64,000 nucleotides of DNA from an uncultured Lachnospiraceae bacterium (GTDB lineage Bacteria; Bacillota; Clostridia; Lachnospirales; Lachnospiraceae), in NCBI GenBank assembly GCA_934899185.1, contig CAKXYI010000010.1, positions 1 through 64,000 of the forward strand, given 5' to 3'. The notes under the pieces are model-generated. The model did not search any database and was not told the origin of the DNA. It was given only the letters and a program-made list of their open reading frames with translations. Made by a program: the position numbers and the translations under genes. Positions 8,997 through 17,970 of the stretch are shown piece after piece; position 1 is the first letter of the stretch; every line of letters begins with the position of its first letter.

Positions 8997-11282
8997 TTAA
9001 CCTCTGTAATAGTTGATCAGGCATCCCTTTAAGATGATGTCTCTCTCATCATCTGTCAGAGCACCAAGTTGCAGTATAAACGGATGCATCTGTCCATCCT
9101 TTACTACATATGCCTGAATTTCTTCTGTCTTATCAATGATCGCCTGACGGATCGCTGGAACAAAGAGATAATCTCCGTTCTTAAACGGAAGATCGCCTGC
9201 CGGGATCAAGAATGGAAGCATGCCCCAGTTAATCAGGTTGGAACGATATCTCTTGGTCGCATATTCGTTGGCAATATTTGCCCAGCCACCCAATACCTTC
9301 TGGCAGGATGCAGCCTGTTCTCTTGCGGAACCATCGCCCGGTTTTACAGCAAAAATGGTAGATCCTACACCAAAATTGTCATGGTTTACATCCGGGAAGG
9401 TCTTTTTCACAGTATGCACGATCTCACGCAGTTCCGGTACTGCCTGTCCGGCACATTCTCCGGCTTCCAGTGCCTTCTGTGCTTTCTGGACTTCCTTGGC
9501 ACGGCCTACATATTCCGGATCCTTACGGGAAAGTGTAAATTCTGCCAATCCAAGAGGATTAGAGCGGTAAGAAGATGTCTCTCCTGACGGAATCAGTTCA
9601 TCTGTCGTTGTTACCGGATCGTGAATCTCAGATACGACCTTAAGGAAAAGATTTTCCGGTAATGGGCTCATTGCCGGCCAATCCTTGATATTCGGTCCAA
9701 ACTTGATCTCCTCATTCGGATCTGCGACACCCTTGCTGTCAAAGACGCGGTTGGCATAAATATTTTTATCGAAATAGTATTTTGGCTTGGTATAGTTGAC
9801 ATCCATATCGGTTGCCGCTGTCAGATACCCCTTATTTGCCGCAGTTGCAGCGATAGAACGGGCATCCATAAGTGCTACGGATGAGATCTGACCATTCTGT
9901 AACTTGGATCCTTCTCTGTTCGGGAAGTTTCTTGTAGAGTGACGGATGGAGAATCCGTTGTTGCTTGGAGTGTCTCCGGCACCAAAACATGGTCCGCAGA
10001 ATGCTGTCTTAACGATCGCACCTGTCTCCATCAAGTCTGCAACGCAGCCATTTTTCACAAGTTCCATATAGATCGGTGTGGATGCCGGATAAACACTGAG
10101 AGTAAACTCATCCGGTCCAATGGATGCACCGCGCAGGATGTCTGCTGCATCTGTGATGTTCTCAAAACCACCGCCGGCACAACCTGCAATGATACCCTGA
10201 TCTACATATAATCTGCCGTTTCTGACCTTATCCTTTAAGGTGAAATCTACCTGTCCGTCCAGACTGACCTTGGCTCTCTTTTCGCAATCATCCAGAATAT
10301 CCATGAGATTTGCATTGAGTTCCTCAATCGTATAAGTGTTGCTCGGGTGGAACGGCATAGCGATCATTGGCCTGATCTGGCTAAGATCGATCTCGATCAT
10401 GCCGTCATAGTATGCAACCTGACCCGGATTTAACTCTGCAAAGTCCTCGGTTCTGCCATGGATCTCATAGAACTCACGCACCTTGTCGTCTGTTCTCCAG
10501 ATAGAAGAAAGACAAGTCGTCTCTGTAGTCATAACATCCACGCCGATACGATAATCTACGCTGAGGTTGGCAACGCCCGGTCCGACAAACTCCATGACCT
10601 TATTCTTGACATAACCCTTGTCAAAGACCTCACCAATAATGGCAAGCGCGATATCCTGTGGTCCCACGCCCTTCATAGGACTACCGGTCAGATAAACACC
10701 GACAACGCCCGGCATGGCAATATCATAAGTTTTGTTCAGAAGTTGTTTTACCAATTCCGGTCCACCCTCGCCCATAGCCATGGTTCCAAGGGCACCGTAT
10801 CTCGTGTGGGAATCGGATCCTAAGATCATCTTACCGCCGCCTGCAAGCATTTCTCTTGCGAACTGATGGATAACAGCCTGATGAGGAGGTACATAAATGC
10901 CGCCGTACTTTTTGGCACATGTCAGTCCAAACATGTGGTCGTCCTCGTTAATGGTACCGCCCACGGCGCAAAGGCTGTTGTGGCAGTTGGTCAGCACATA
11001 AGGGATCGGAAATTTCTCAAGCCCAGATGCTCTTGCTGTCTGGATGATACCAACATAAGTAATGTCATGGGAAGTCAGTTTGTCAAACTTAATCTGCAAA
11101 TTCTGCATATTGCCGGATGTGTTGTGACTCTCTAAGATACCATATGCCATCGTCTGCTTGGCTGCTTCTTCCTTTGTGACCTCCTGTCCCGTCTTTTGTC
11201 TGATCTCATCCTTCGCTTGTGGGCCATCTGCGACCAGCTCTGTTCCCTGGAGCAGATATACTCCCTGTTCATATAACTTCAT
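8997..11282 (-). CDS. Aconitase-superfamily hydratase (YbhJ-like)
   Basis: 761 residues from the ATG with a strong SD (GAGGAGG). It is an aconitase-family [4Fe-4S] hydro-lyase: the C-x-n-C-x2-C cluster ligands are consistent with [12 protein letters not shown] and FCGPCFGAG, and [20 protein letters not shown] is the conserved substrate/cluster region. It is most like the YbhJ/hydratase subgroup rather than AcnA/AcnB, so citrate isomerase activity should not be assumed. It lies 18 nt downstream of a coiled-coil protein gene and just upstream of an AI-2E transporter, in one operon. The actual substrate is unknown. Confidence 0.85.
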   Translation of the reverse strand: MKLYEQGVYLLQGTELVADGPQAKDEIRQKTGQEVTKEEAAKQTMAYGILESHNTSGNMQNLQIKFDKLTSHDITYVGIIQTARASGLEKFPIPYVLTNCHNSLCAVGGTINEDDHMFGLTCAKKYGGIYVPPHQAVIHQFAREMLAGGGKMILGSDSHTRYGALGTMAMGEGGPELVKQLLNKTYDIAMPGVVGVYLTGSPMKGVGPQDIALAIIGEVFDKGYVKNKVMEFVGPGVANLSVDYRIGVDVMTTETTCLSSIWRTDDKVREFYEIHGRTEDFAELNPGQVAYYDGMIEIDLSQIRPMIAMPFHPSNTYTIEELNANLMDILDDCEKRAKVSLDGQVDFTLKDKVRNGRLYVDQGIIAGCAGGGFENITDAADILRGASIGPDEFTLSVYPASTPIYMELVKNGCVADLMETGAIVKTAFCGPCFGAGDTPSNNGFSIRHSTRNFPNREGSKLQNGQISSVALMDARSIAATAANKGYLTAATDMDVNYTKPKYYFDKNIYANRVFDSKGVADPNEEIKFGPNIKDWPAMSPLPENLFLKVVSEIHDPVTTTDELIPSGETSSYRSNPLGLAEFTLSRKDPEYVGRAKEVQKAQKALEAGECAGQAVPELREIVHTVKKTFPDVNHDNFGVGSTIFAVKPGDGSAREQAASCQKVLGGWANIANEYATKRYRSNLINWGMLPFLIPAGDLPFKNGDYLFVPAIRQAIIDKTEEIQAYVVKDGQMHPFILQLGALTDDERDIILKGCLINYYRG

Positions 11283-11300
11283 GTGTTTCCTCCTCAATTT

Positions 11301-12089
11301 TTATTTTCTGCCGAAGAGAGAAAAAATACCTTTTCCCTCCTCCGGCTTTTTCTCTTCTTCCTGATCGGATTCCTTCCATGCAAAATATTCTTTATCCAGA
11401 TCTTCAGAAAGTGTAGCTGCCTCTTTCTCGGTCAACTCGCCCTGGGTCGGAACCCCCGCGGTCTCTTCTTCATCCTCCAATGGGATACCATTTTGTATGA
11501 AATAATCCTTGTTTATGTGGATCTCCGGCTGCACATCGGCATAGGACGGGGTATCCTTTGGCGCGAAATCGCCCTTTTCTCCCTTTTCTCGCTCTAAGCG
11601 CAAACGGCGATTTTCCTCCTCGATCAGATGTAAATACTTTTGCGTATCGATCAGATCTCCCAACTGCGACTTGAGTTCCGATTGGTTGGACTTGATGGTC
11701 TGCTTTTCGCTTGCCATCTTATCCTTGGCATCTTCGTAGATCTTGGCGATCGCATCTCCCGCATCATCAATGATCTGCTGAATGTCATTTAAAGCATTGT
11801 CCGTATACATGATCGATGCCGCATAAATGTCTTCCGCCTTACGGGAAGCCGCAAAAATGATGTCGTCTCCCTGCTTTTGCATCTCACGATTTGCCTTATC
11901 TTTTTTGGTCTGGGACAATTCATGTTCGTCGATCATGTCATACATACAGGCATTTAATTCCTTGAGCAGATCCATCATCTCGTTCTTGTTCACGATCACG
12001 TCGCGCTTACTGCCGTTGTATGGCTCTGCCTTTGAAAAAAGTACATGAATATCCCGCAGCACTTTCTCTGTGCGATCTGCTGCACTCAT
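11301..12089 (-). CDS. Coiled-coil protein, possibly DivIVA-like
   Basis: 262 residues, soluble, strongly helical and charged. Residues about 10-60 form a helical N-terminal region and 60-190 look like coiled coil (heptad-like KAEDIYAASIMYTDNALNDIQQI..., then QLGDLIDTQKYLHLIEEENRRL). The rest is an acidic, Pro-containing tail ending in a basic FSLFGRK. The composition resembles DivIVA/GpsB-like scaffold proteins of clostridia, but I see no clear DivIVA N-terminal signature, so the family is uncertain. It is the first gene of the operon with the hydratase and AI-2E genes, with its own promoter at 12152-12180. Confidence 0.5.
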   Translation of the reverse strand: MSAADRTEKVLRDIHVLFSKAEPYNGSKRDVIVNKNEMMDLLKELNACMYDMIDEHELSQTKKDKANREMQKQGDDIIFAASRKAEDIYAASIMYTDNALNDIQQIIDDAGDAIAKIYEDAKDKMASEKQTIKSNQSELKSQLGDLIDTQKYLHLIEEENRRLRLEREKGEKGDFAPKDTPSYADVQPEIHINKDYFIQNGIPLEDEEETAGVPTQGELTEKEAATLSEDLDKEYFAWKESDQEEEKKPEEGKGIFSLFGRK

Positions 12090-12151
12090 ATTTCACACCT
12101 CATCCGTTCATCTTTTGGCATTTTACATATAAATATGAAAATTCACTTTAA

Positions 12152-12180
12152 AATATAGCATACAAGCCAGAGTCTGACAA
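12152..12180 (-). promoter_or_regulatory. Promoter of the coiled-coil/hydratase/AI-2E operon
   Basis: Minus strand TTGTCA (12175-12180), 17-bp spacer, TATATT (12152-12157), about 62 bp upstream of the ATG at 12089. Confidence 0.65.
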
Positions 12181-12231
12181 CGCTTGACGAACAGGGAAAT
12201 CTTAAATTTTGTTAATAAAAGGACATCATTT

Positions 12232-13158
12232 CTAAAGAAGATATAAAAAATACAAAACGTAGGCAAGCAGCATGACAATACCGGCTTTCTTTCGCAATTC
12301 TTTTGTCCGTACTACGCATACAAAAAGCAGGATACCGACTGCCGCTGCGATCAGGGTATCCACAACAAAGCCGGAAGCAAAGGTAACCGGCGTGATCATG
12401 GCTGTGGTGCCCACGATAAAGAGAACGTTAAAGATATTGCTCCCCACGATGTTTCCAATGGCAATATCCGCATTATGTTTTCGTGCCGCGGACACGCTCG
12501 TCACCAGTTCCGGCAGGCTGGTGCCAAGCGCCACAATGGTCAGCCCGATAAAGCGCTGACTGATGCCAAGCGCCTTTGCAATATTGCTTGCTCCCTCGAC
12601 CGCAAAATTACTTCCTGCCACAATCATAACGACCCCCGCTAAAATCAGGCCTATGATCTTAGCCGTAGAAAGTTGCGCCGCTTCCGTTTCTTCTTCCTTT
12701 CCCTTTTTTGCCATCATATAAAGATAGCGCAGATAGAGGAGGAATAAGACCCAGAGAATAATGCCTTCCAGTCGCGTTACCTGACCGCCAGTATAGCCCA
12801 GCCACAAAAGGACAAAGGTAACAAGGATCATGAAGGGGATCTCATAGCGAACGGTGGAATCCGCCACCTTAAGCGTTGCGATCAGCGCCGTCAAACCAAG
12901 GATGATGAGGATATTTAAAATATTGCTTCCCACGATATTTCCGATCGTAATCTCTGCGTTTCCCCGCAGTGCCGCCGATATGCTGACCGCCGCTTCCGGC
13001 AGACTGGTTCCCATGGCAACAATCGTAAGACCAATGACCAGTTGCGGTATGCCCAATTTTCTTGCCAGCCCGGAGGCTCCGTCCACAAACCAGTCTGCCC
13101 CCTTGACCAAAAGGAAAAATCCCAACACTAAAAAGACAATCTGTAGTACAAAGTTCAT
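12232..13158 (-). CDS. CaCA-family cation antiporter under a yybP-ykoY (Mn2+) riboswitch
   Basis: 308 residues from the ATG at 13158 (SD GGAAGGAG). A YrbG-type Ca2+/cation exchanger with about ten membrane helices and the two inverted alpha-repeats: GTSLPEAAVSISAA...GNIVGSNILNI and GTSLPELVTSVSAA...GNIVGSNIFNV, containing the paired Glu and Asn/Asp ligands. The family usually exchanges Ca2+ for Na+ or H+. Here the leader is a Mn2+-type riboswitch (13228-13319) ending in a terminator, so Mn2+ efflux is the more likely role (inference). It follows hydF but has its own promoter at 13330-13359. The upstream in-frame extension to 13215 lies in the terminator and is not used. Confidence 0.9.
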   Translation of the reverse strand: MNFVLQIVFLVLGFFLLVKGADWFVDGASGLARKLGIPQLVIGLTIVAMGTSLPEAAVSISAALRGNAEITIGNIVGSNILNILIILGLTALIATLKVADSTVRYEIPFMILVTFVLLWLGYTGGQVTRLEGIILWVLFLLYLRYLYMMAKKGKEEETEAAQLSTAKIIGLILAGVVMIVAGSNFAVEGASNIAKALGISQRFIGLTIVALGTSLPELVTSVSAARKHNADIAIGNIVGSNIFNVLFIVGTTAMITPVTFASGFVVDTLIAAAVGILLFVCVVRTKELRKKAGIVMLLAYVLYFLYLL

Positions 13159-13186
13159 ATCTTTCTCCTTCCTGCAACTTGGGGAT

Positions 13187-13239
13187 AAAAAAAGCGAGTC
13201 CCTTTGTTGCATCAAAAATAATACAACAAAAGTCTCGCT
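13187..13239 (-). terminator. Riboswitch-controlled terminator (expression platform)
   Basis: Minus-strand stem AGCGAG..CTTTTGTTG pairing with CAACAAAG..CTCGCT, directly followed by TTTTTTT. Its 5' arm uses the same CTTTT that closes P1 of the riboswitch, so the two structures exclude each other. This geometry predicts ligand-induced read-through (ON with metal). Confidence 0.85.
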
Positions 13240-13319
13240 ACTTGGCTACATACCGGATTGCTCATAATCGTACTGACGATATATAGACACAGGTCATGCT
13301 GTGTCAGCTACTCCCTTTT
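13228..13319 (-). ncRNA. yybP-ykoY (manganese) riboswitch upstream of a CaCA antiporter
   Basis: The minus strand shows the conserved GGGAGTAGC after the P1 5' strand AAAAG. It then has a hairpin with a GACACAG/CTGTGTC-type stem, a GTCAGTACGA segment where the family has GTCAACAUAC-like sequence, and the AGCGAGA joint closing P1 (CTTTT). This matches the yybP-ykoY class, known to sense Mn2+. A second copy with the same core lies at 43853-43940. The GTCAGTACGA variant differs from the consensus, so affinity or selectivity may differ. Confidence 0.85.
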
Positions 13320-13329
13320 ATCTAAACAA

Positions 13330-13359
13330 ATCGTAGCAAAAAAACAAGCCGTCTGTCAA
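13330..13359 (-). promoter_or_regulatory. Promoter of the riboswitch-antiporter unit
   Basis: Minus strand TTGACA (13354-13359), 18-bp spacer, TACGAT (13330-13335). It starts transcription a few bases before the riboswitch P1 strand and lies immediately after the hydF stop codon. Confidence 0.65.
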
Positions 13360-13362
13360 CTC

Positions 13363-14598
13363 CTATTTGTCTTTTTTATCGAAAAAAATCTCTGTCACAC
13401 GCGGCAGAATGCCGTGAATGTATGCGATCATGACTCCGTAGTTTGTAATTGCAGCCTTCTGGCTATCCCCATAGGAAATACGATGTCGCATTTCCTGTAA
13501 AGGCAGGGTGCAGCCACCACAATGCACGACCAGTGCATAAGGTGAAAGATCTTTTGGAAATTCTGTGCCGCTGGTAAAATCAAAATGCAGATCTTTACCC
13601 GTGTATTCCCTGATCCAGCGCGGCATCTTGACCGTACCGATATCATCGCACTGTCTATGGTGGGTACAGCCCTCAGAGATCAGAACCGTATCTCCATCTT
13701 TCAGATCCTCAATCGCCTGCGCACCGGCAATCTGCACTGTCAAATCACCTTTGTAACGCGCCATCAGGATAGAAAATGAGGTCAAAGGAATGTCTTTCGG
13801 CACGATCTTTGCCACTGCCCCAAATGCCTGACTGTCGGTCACGACAAGGCGGGGCTTTTTGCCAAGAGATGCCAATGCCTGCGCCAGTTCGCTATCCCTT
13901 GCCACTACAGGAATGGCTCCTGCCTCTAATGTATCGCGGATAACCTGCTGCTGTGGCAGGATCAGACGCCCTTTGGGTGCTGCGGAATCGATCGGCACGA
14001 CCAAAACGACCAGATCTCCTTCTTCTAAAAGATCACGGATCAATGGACGTTCTGCCTCTTTGGGCGGCAAACCTGCCAGTCTCTCCTTTAATTTCAAAAT
14101 CCCCTGCGCCGGATCTGTACTAACCGGGCAGACTTTGGCAGGATCGACCGCCAGTACCTGTGCGATCTGTCTGACCTTTTCATCTGTCTGCACCGGATCT
14201 GCCAAAAGGTCTGTCTTATTTAGGACAATAAGATAAGGCAGATCGCGCTTTTTTGCCTCTGACAAAATATCCTGCTCCAGATCTCCCACCATGCTATCTG
14301 CTGCGATCACAAGCAGAAGGATATCCGTCTGACGGAGCATCTGCAAGCCCTTTTCCATGCGTTTTTGCCCAAGTCCGCCCTCGTCGTCCAATCCCGGCGT
14401 ATCGATCAATACGACCGGTCCGAGTGGCAAAAGTTCCATTGCCTTTTTGACCGGATCCGTCGTCGTACCCTTGACTTCCGATACAATGGCAAGATCCTGT
14501 CCCGTGATCACATTAATCAGGCTGGATTTTCCCGCATTGCGTCTGCCAAAAATGCCAATGTGCAGGCGCTCTCCGCTTGGTGTCTCATTCATACTCAT
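13363..14598 (-). CDS. hydF: [FeFe]-hydrogenase H-cluster maturation GTPase HydF
   Basis: 411 residues. HydF is the scaffold GTPase that receives the 2Fe subcluster made by HydE and HydG and loads it into the hydrogenase. Visible motifs: P-loop GRRNAGKSS (about 15-23), DTPGLDDEGG (G3), NKTDLL (G4), and C-terminal [4Fe-4S] ligands in the C-x-H...H-C-x2-C pattern (GCTHHRQCDD and VVHCGGC). Length is normal. It is last of the TM1266-type regulator, hydE, hydG, hydF series, 58 nt after hydG. No hydrogenase structural gene is in this window, so the target enzyme is encoded elsewhere. Confidence 0.97.
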   Translation of the reverse strand: MSMNETPSGERLHIGIFGRRNAGKSSLINVITGQDLAIVSEVKGTTTDPVKKAMELLPLGPVVLIDTPGLDDEGGLGQKRMEKGLQMLRQTDILLLVIAADSMVGDLEQDILSEAKKRDLPYLIVLNKTDLLADPVQTDEKVRQIAQVLAVDPAKVCPVSTDPAQGILKLKERLAGLPPKEAERPLIRDLLEEGDLVVLVVPIDSAAPKGRLILPQQQVIRDTLEAGAIPVVARDSELAQALASLGKKPRLVVTDSQAFGAVAKIVPKDIPLTSFSILMARYKGDLTVQIAGAQAIEDLKDGDTVLISEGCTHHRQCDDIGTVKMPRWIREYTGKDLHFDFTSGTEFPKDLSPYALVVHCGGCTLPLQEMRHRISYGDSQKAAITNYGVMIAYIHGILPRVTEIFFDKKDK

Positions 14599-14656
14599 AG
14601 ATAATTCCCTTCTCTTCCCAAACGTTTTCTGCTGTCATATGGGGACTTTCGTTACA

Positions 14657-16075
14657 TTAGAAACGGAAGTCGCGGTTGCCCTCGTGGATCTTTTCGATAT
14701 ACTCGGTCGCCTTTTCCTTTACCTTTGGATTGGTGATGACTTCTAACTCTCTTTTGATCAAAGCCTCGCCTACTTCCTTGGTTTCCGGGCTTGCATAATC
14801 TTCCAGATATTCTTTCAAGGTCATAAGTGCATTTGGATGGCAGCAGTTGACGATCTGCTTGCTCTTTAAGAGTGACATAAAACGGTCACCGGTTCTGCCC
14901 TCACGATAACATGCCGTACAAAAACTTGGCACATATCCCATATCCATCAGCCATTTGACAACCTCATCCAAGGTACGATTGTCGCTGACATCAAACTGTG
15001 CTGAGTTGTCCTCCTCTGCTTCCGGCTCAACGTATCCGCCAACACTGGTTCTGGAACCACCGCTGATCTGGGAAATACCAAGTTCAAGCACACGCTCTCT
15101 GCTCTCTTTGGTCTCTCTGGTAGATACGATCATGCCGGTGTATGGCACAGCAATACGAATGCAGGCAACGATCTTGGCAAAGGTCTCGTCAGAAATACCA
15201 TTGTCAAAAACATCCGGGTCAATATCATCTGCGCGGCGCACACGCGGTACGCTGATGGTATGCGGTCCACAGCCCTTGGCTGCCTCTAAGTGCTCTGCAT
15301 GCATGATGATTCCGGTAAAGTCATAACGATAATTGTTGAGTCCAAAGAGAACACCAAGTCCTACATCATCAATACCACCATCCATGGCACGATCCATCGC
15401 CTCGGTGTGGTATGCATAATTGCTCTTTGGTCCGGTCGGATGCAGTTTTTCGTATGATTCTTTATTGTAGGTTTCCTGGAAAAGGATGTAGGTACCAATT
15501 CCGGCTTCCTTTAACATGCGGTATTCTTCGACAGTAGTTGCCGCGATATTGACGTTGACGCGGCGGATATCTCCATTTTTATGATGAATACTGTAGATTG
15601 TCTTGATACTTTCCAAAATATACTCGATCGGATTGTTCTTCGGATCCTCGCCTGCTTCGAGTGCCAGACGCTTGTGTCCCATATCCTGTAAAGCAATAAC
15701 CTCCGCACGGATCTCCTCCTGCGTCAGTTTCTTTCTGTGAATATGCTTGTTCTTTGCGTGATATGGGCAATACTCACAGCCATTGATACAATAATTGGAC
15801 AGATAAAGCGGAGCAAACATAACAATACGGTTGCCATAAAACTCCTGCTTGATCTCTTTTGCCAACTGGTAGATCTCCTCATTCTTGTCTTCCAGTTCAC
15901 AGTCTAAAAGCACGATGGCTTCCTTGTGGCTGATCCCTTTCATCTTTCTTGCCTTGTTCAGGATCTGGTCGATCAGTTCCCGATTGTTCTTGTTCTTCTC
16001 AGCATAATCGAGACATTCACGGATCTCCTCATCGCTGATGAACTCCTCTGCCTTTGATGACATTACATCATACAT
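14657..16075 (-). CDS. hydG: [FeFe]-hydrogenase maturation radical SAM tyrosine lyase HydG
   Basis: 472 residues. HydG cleaves tyrosine to supply CO and cyanide ligands as an Fe(CO)2(CN) synthon for the H-cluster. The radical SAM motif C-x3-C-x2-C is NYCINGCEYC (about 90-100). The C-terminal cluster that builds the synthon has FCTACYREGRTGDRF and a later NCCHPN, matching the C-x2-C...C arrangement unique to HydG and absent from ThiH. The start has SD GGGAGG. It sits between hydE and hydF in the maturation operon. Confidence 0.97.
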   Translation of the reverse strand: MYDVMSSKAEEFISDEEIRECLDYAEKNKNNRELIDQILNKARKMKGISHKEAIVLLDCELEDKNEEIYQLAKEIKQEFYGNRIVMFAPLYLSNYCINGCEYCPYHAKNKHIHRKKLTQEEIRAEVIALQDMGHKRLALEAGEDPKNNPIEYILESIKTIYSIHHKNGDIRRVNVNIAATTVEEYRMLKEAGIGTYILFQETYNKESYEKLHPTGPKSNYAYHTEAMDRAMDGGIDDVGLGVLFGLNNYRYDFTGIIMHAEHLEAAKGCGPHTISVPRVRRADDIDPDVFDNGISDETFAKIVACIRIAVPYTGMIVSTRETKESRERVLELGISQISGGSRTSVGGYVEPEAEEDNSAQFDVSDNRTLDEVVKWLMDMGYVPSFCTACYREGRTGDRFMSLLKSKQIVNCCHPNALMTLKEYLEDYASPETKEVGEALIKRELEVITNPKVKEKATEYIEKIHEGNRDFRF

Positions 16076-16186
16076 TCTTTTTTCCTCCCTTTTCCTATGT
16101 GTCTTATGTTATAGTCCGTCTCCTTTACCCCTTGTAAAATCGACGGTTGTTTGCAAAATTAAATTTCCTTATAATTTCTATCTATT

Positions 16187-17245
16187 TTAGTCAGGCGCAT
16201 CGCCACGGTCAACGACCAACGCATAACCAATCGACTGCATCCGATTTCCCAGACAGCCCCGGCACTCTGCCGCCTCATCCCCGGTACAGATCTTGTTGTC
16301 ATAAAGTTCATACTGTTTGCGCATGCTGGTCGGTGACAGATTTGGCATAACGACATTGGCTCCTGCCAAAATTCCCTTTTCTCGTCCGCGCGGGTCGATC
16401 GTCCCCAGCGCTGTCGTTGCCGGAAGCAGCAACTTGGGCTGTAAGATACGAAGCAGTGAGATCAAATACAAAGTCTCCTCCACTGTCCCCTGTGCCTGAT
16501 CTTTCAGGGGTGTCTCGTGATGAGGCACAAAAGGTCCGATCCCCACCATGGCAGGCTGTAAATTCTGGATAAAGACCATATCCGCTGCCAGTGTATGGGC
16601 TGTCTGCCCCCGGGATCCCACCATAAAGCCGCAGCCCACCTGATAACCTAATTCTTTTAAGGTATAAAGGCATTGGATGCGGTGGTCAAAATCCATTTCC
16701 TGCGGGTGTAGGCTCTCATAATGGTATTTATCCGCAGTTTCATGTCTCAAAAGGTATCTATCTGCCCCGGCTTCTTTCATCAAGCGGTAACTTTCCCGAC
16801 TTCTTTCGCCCAGAGACAGGGTAATGGCGCAATCCGGATGACGCTTTTTGATCTCCCGGATCAGATCGCACATGACCTGATCTGTATAGTAAGCATCTTC
16901 TCCCCCCTGTAGGACAAAGGTGCGAAAGCCTAAGTCTGCCCCGATATCTGCGCAGGATAAGATATCTTCCCGGCTCAGGCGGTAACGTTCCACCTGCCGG
17001 TTATCTCTGCGGATACCGCAATAATAGCAATTATTCTTGCAGTAATTGGAAATCTCTATCAATCCTCGGGTATAGATCTTGTTGCCAAAGATTTCCTGAG
17101 ACCTTTTTCTGGCAATTTCTGCTGCATATTCTGCCACTTGTTCGCATCTTCCGCGGATAATTTCTTCCCATTCATCCAGACTTAATGCATTTTCTCTATC
17201 TAATTTATCAATCAATGCTTTGACATCCTGCATTGTCCGTGCCAT
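16187..17245 (-). CDS. hydE: [FeFe]-hydrogenase maturation radical SAM enzyme HydE
   Basis: 352 residues from the ATG at 17245 (SD GGAG at 8 nt; an ATG at 17251 is also possible, and an upstream in-frame start at 17290 lacks an SD). The radical SAM motif is EISNYCKNNCYYCG. HydE acts on the HydG-derived Fe-cysteine synthon in building the azadithiolate-bridged cluster. It follows the TM1266-type regulator gene and precedes hydG by about 110 nt. Confidence 0.95.
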   Translation of the reverse strand: MARTMQDVKALIDKLDRENALSLDEWEEIIRGRCEQVAEYAAEIARKRSQEIFGNKIYTRGLIEISNYCKNNCYYCGIRRDNRQVERYRLSREDILSCADIGADLGFRTFVLQGGEDAYYTDQVMCDLIREIKKRHPDCAITLSLGERSRESYRLMKEAGADRYLLRHETADKYHYESLHPQEMDFDHRIQCLYTLKELGYQVGCGFMVGSRGQTAHTLAADMVFIQNLQPAMVGIGPFVPHHETPLKDQAQGTVEETLYLISLLRILQPKLLLPATTALGTIDPRGREKGILAGANVVMPNLSPTSMRKQYELYDNKICTGDEAAECRGCLGNRMQSIGYALVVDRGDAPD

Positions 17246-17293
17246 AGGCATTTCTCCTTCTTCTTTTTTCTTTCGATACTGTCCAGGCATCGC

Positions 17294-17542
17294 TTACTGC
17301 AATTTGGAATAGACGGCTTTTGCCGTTACGCCCTCAATATTACCGATCTTTCCCGACATGGCACTGATCACATCCTGCGGGGCATCAACTGCAACGCTGA
17401 TCAGGGAAATTCCGCGTTTTTCATAAGGAATCCCCATACGTCCGATGATGTATTTGCCATATTCGTGCAACACATGATTCAGTTCTTCTGCCTTGTCGCG
17501 CTCTTCTACCACAATCGCAAGAATTGCTACTCTTGTGTCCAT
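17294..17542 (-). CDS. TM1266-type iron-only hydrogenase system putative regulator
   Basis: 82 residues from the ATG at 17542, which has a strong SD (GGAGAGG at a normal distance); the upstream in-frame extension to 17605 crosses a hairpin and is not used. Small ACT-like/NikR C-domain-like protein of the 'iron-only hydrogenase system regulator' family (RVAILAIVVEERDKAEELNHVLHEYG, then MGIPYEKRGISLISVAVDAP). Members are commonly found with hydE/F/G, as here, where it heads the operon. There is no DNA-binding domain, so any regulation would be indirect or through a partner. Its biochemical role is not established. Confidence 0.88.
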   Translation of the reverse strand: MDTRVAILAIVVEERDKAEELNHVLHEYGKYIIGRMGIPYEKRGISLISVAVDAPQDVISAMSGKIGNIEGVTAKAVYSKLQ

Positions 17543-17589
17543 ATGTCCTCTCCTTCCGTTCAAGTTGTCTATTTTCCTCGTTGCCATAA

Positions 17590-17656
17590 CAAAAAGTCCC
17601 TGCATCCAAAGATACAGAGACTTTCCCTATCAACACCTATAAAATCCCGTATCTTT
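17590..17656 (-). promoter_or_regulatory. Candidate attenuator in the hydrogenase-maturation operon leader
   Basis: On the minus strand a hairpin (17596-17621, arms GTCTCTGTATC and GATGCAGGGAC, loop TTTG) is followed by TTTTTG, a terminator form. The segment GTATCTTT inside its 5' arm (17608-17615) is also perfectly complementary to AAAGATAC 33 nt upstream (17649-17656), giving an exclusive alternative pairing. It lies 48 nt before the operon's first start codon. I do not recognise a known riboswitch class in the upstream 17657-17700. Confidence 0.5.
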
Positions 17657-17701
17657 ACGCTCAGGCTGCCCTTTGCGCGCAGATGACTTTAATTCAAAAT
17701 G

Positions 17702-17730
17702 TAAAAACAGGGAGATACCTAATCTCCCTG
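17702..17730 (-). terminator. Terminator of the SRP RNA gene
   Basis: Stem CAGGGAGAT / ATCTCCCTG (17708-17716 with 17722-17730) with a TTTTTAC tail on the minus strand, just downstream of the SRP RNA. Confidence 0.85.
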
Positions 17731-17741
17731 AAATTGTCTTT

Positions 17742-17892
17742 TATAGCGTTACCTCCACAGCCTGCTCAACCCAGGCACCCTTGCGGCACCCGGAAACTCC
17801 TTCTTAGTGCTGCTCCATTCCTGACCTGACACGATTCGTAGGCATCCGTCGCGCAAGACCCAAGTATCAACGCCACTTGTGGAGGCCGCCAT
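17742..17892 (-). ncRNA. ffs: Signal recognition particle RNA (SRP RNA)
   Basis: The minus strand contains the SRP domain IV signature: GTCAGGTCAGGAATGGAGCA and the adjacent GCACTAAG, which form the Ffh-binding symmetric/asymmetric loops and GGAA-type tip. The ends pair through GGCCTCCACA and TGTGGAGGT into the long helix 5. About 150 nt long. The exact ends are set by the promoter (17897-17925) and terminator (17702-17730). tadA lies immediately upstream, a common Firmicutes order, but dnaX does not follow; the hyd operon does. Confidence 0.92.
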
Positions 17893-17896
17893 TTGC

Positions 17897-17925
17897 ATTG
17901 TATGGGATTATGACACATTTGTCAA
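17897..17925 (-). promoter_or_regulatory. Promoter of the SRP RNA gene
   Basis: Minus strand TTGACA (17920-17925), 17-bp spacer, TACAAT (17897-17902), placing the transcript start at about 17890. Confidence 0.78.
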
Positions 17926-17970
17926 TCAAATTGGAATTAACTTCCGTATTATCTTGCGTACTATCTTCCT

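Noticed and set aside
12232..14598. Co-transcription of the CaCA antiporter with hydF
   Set aside because: A separate promoter and a riboswitch terminator lie between them, so any shared transcript would be minor.
17657..17700. A known riboswitch aptamer in the hyd leader
   Set aside because: I compared by eye with several aptamer classes I remember (including ZTP, fluoride, NiCo and THF) and found no convincing core; no class is claimed.
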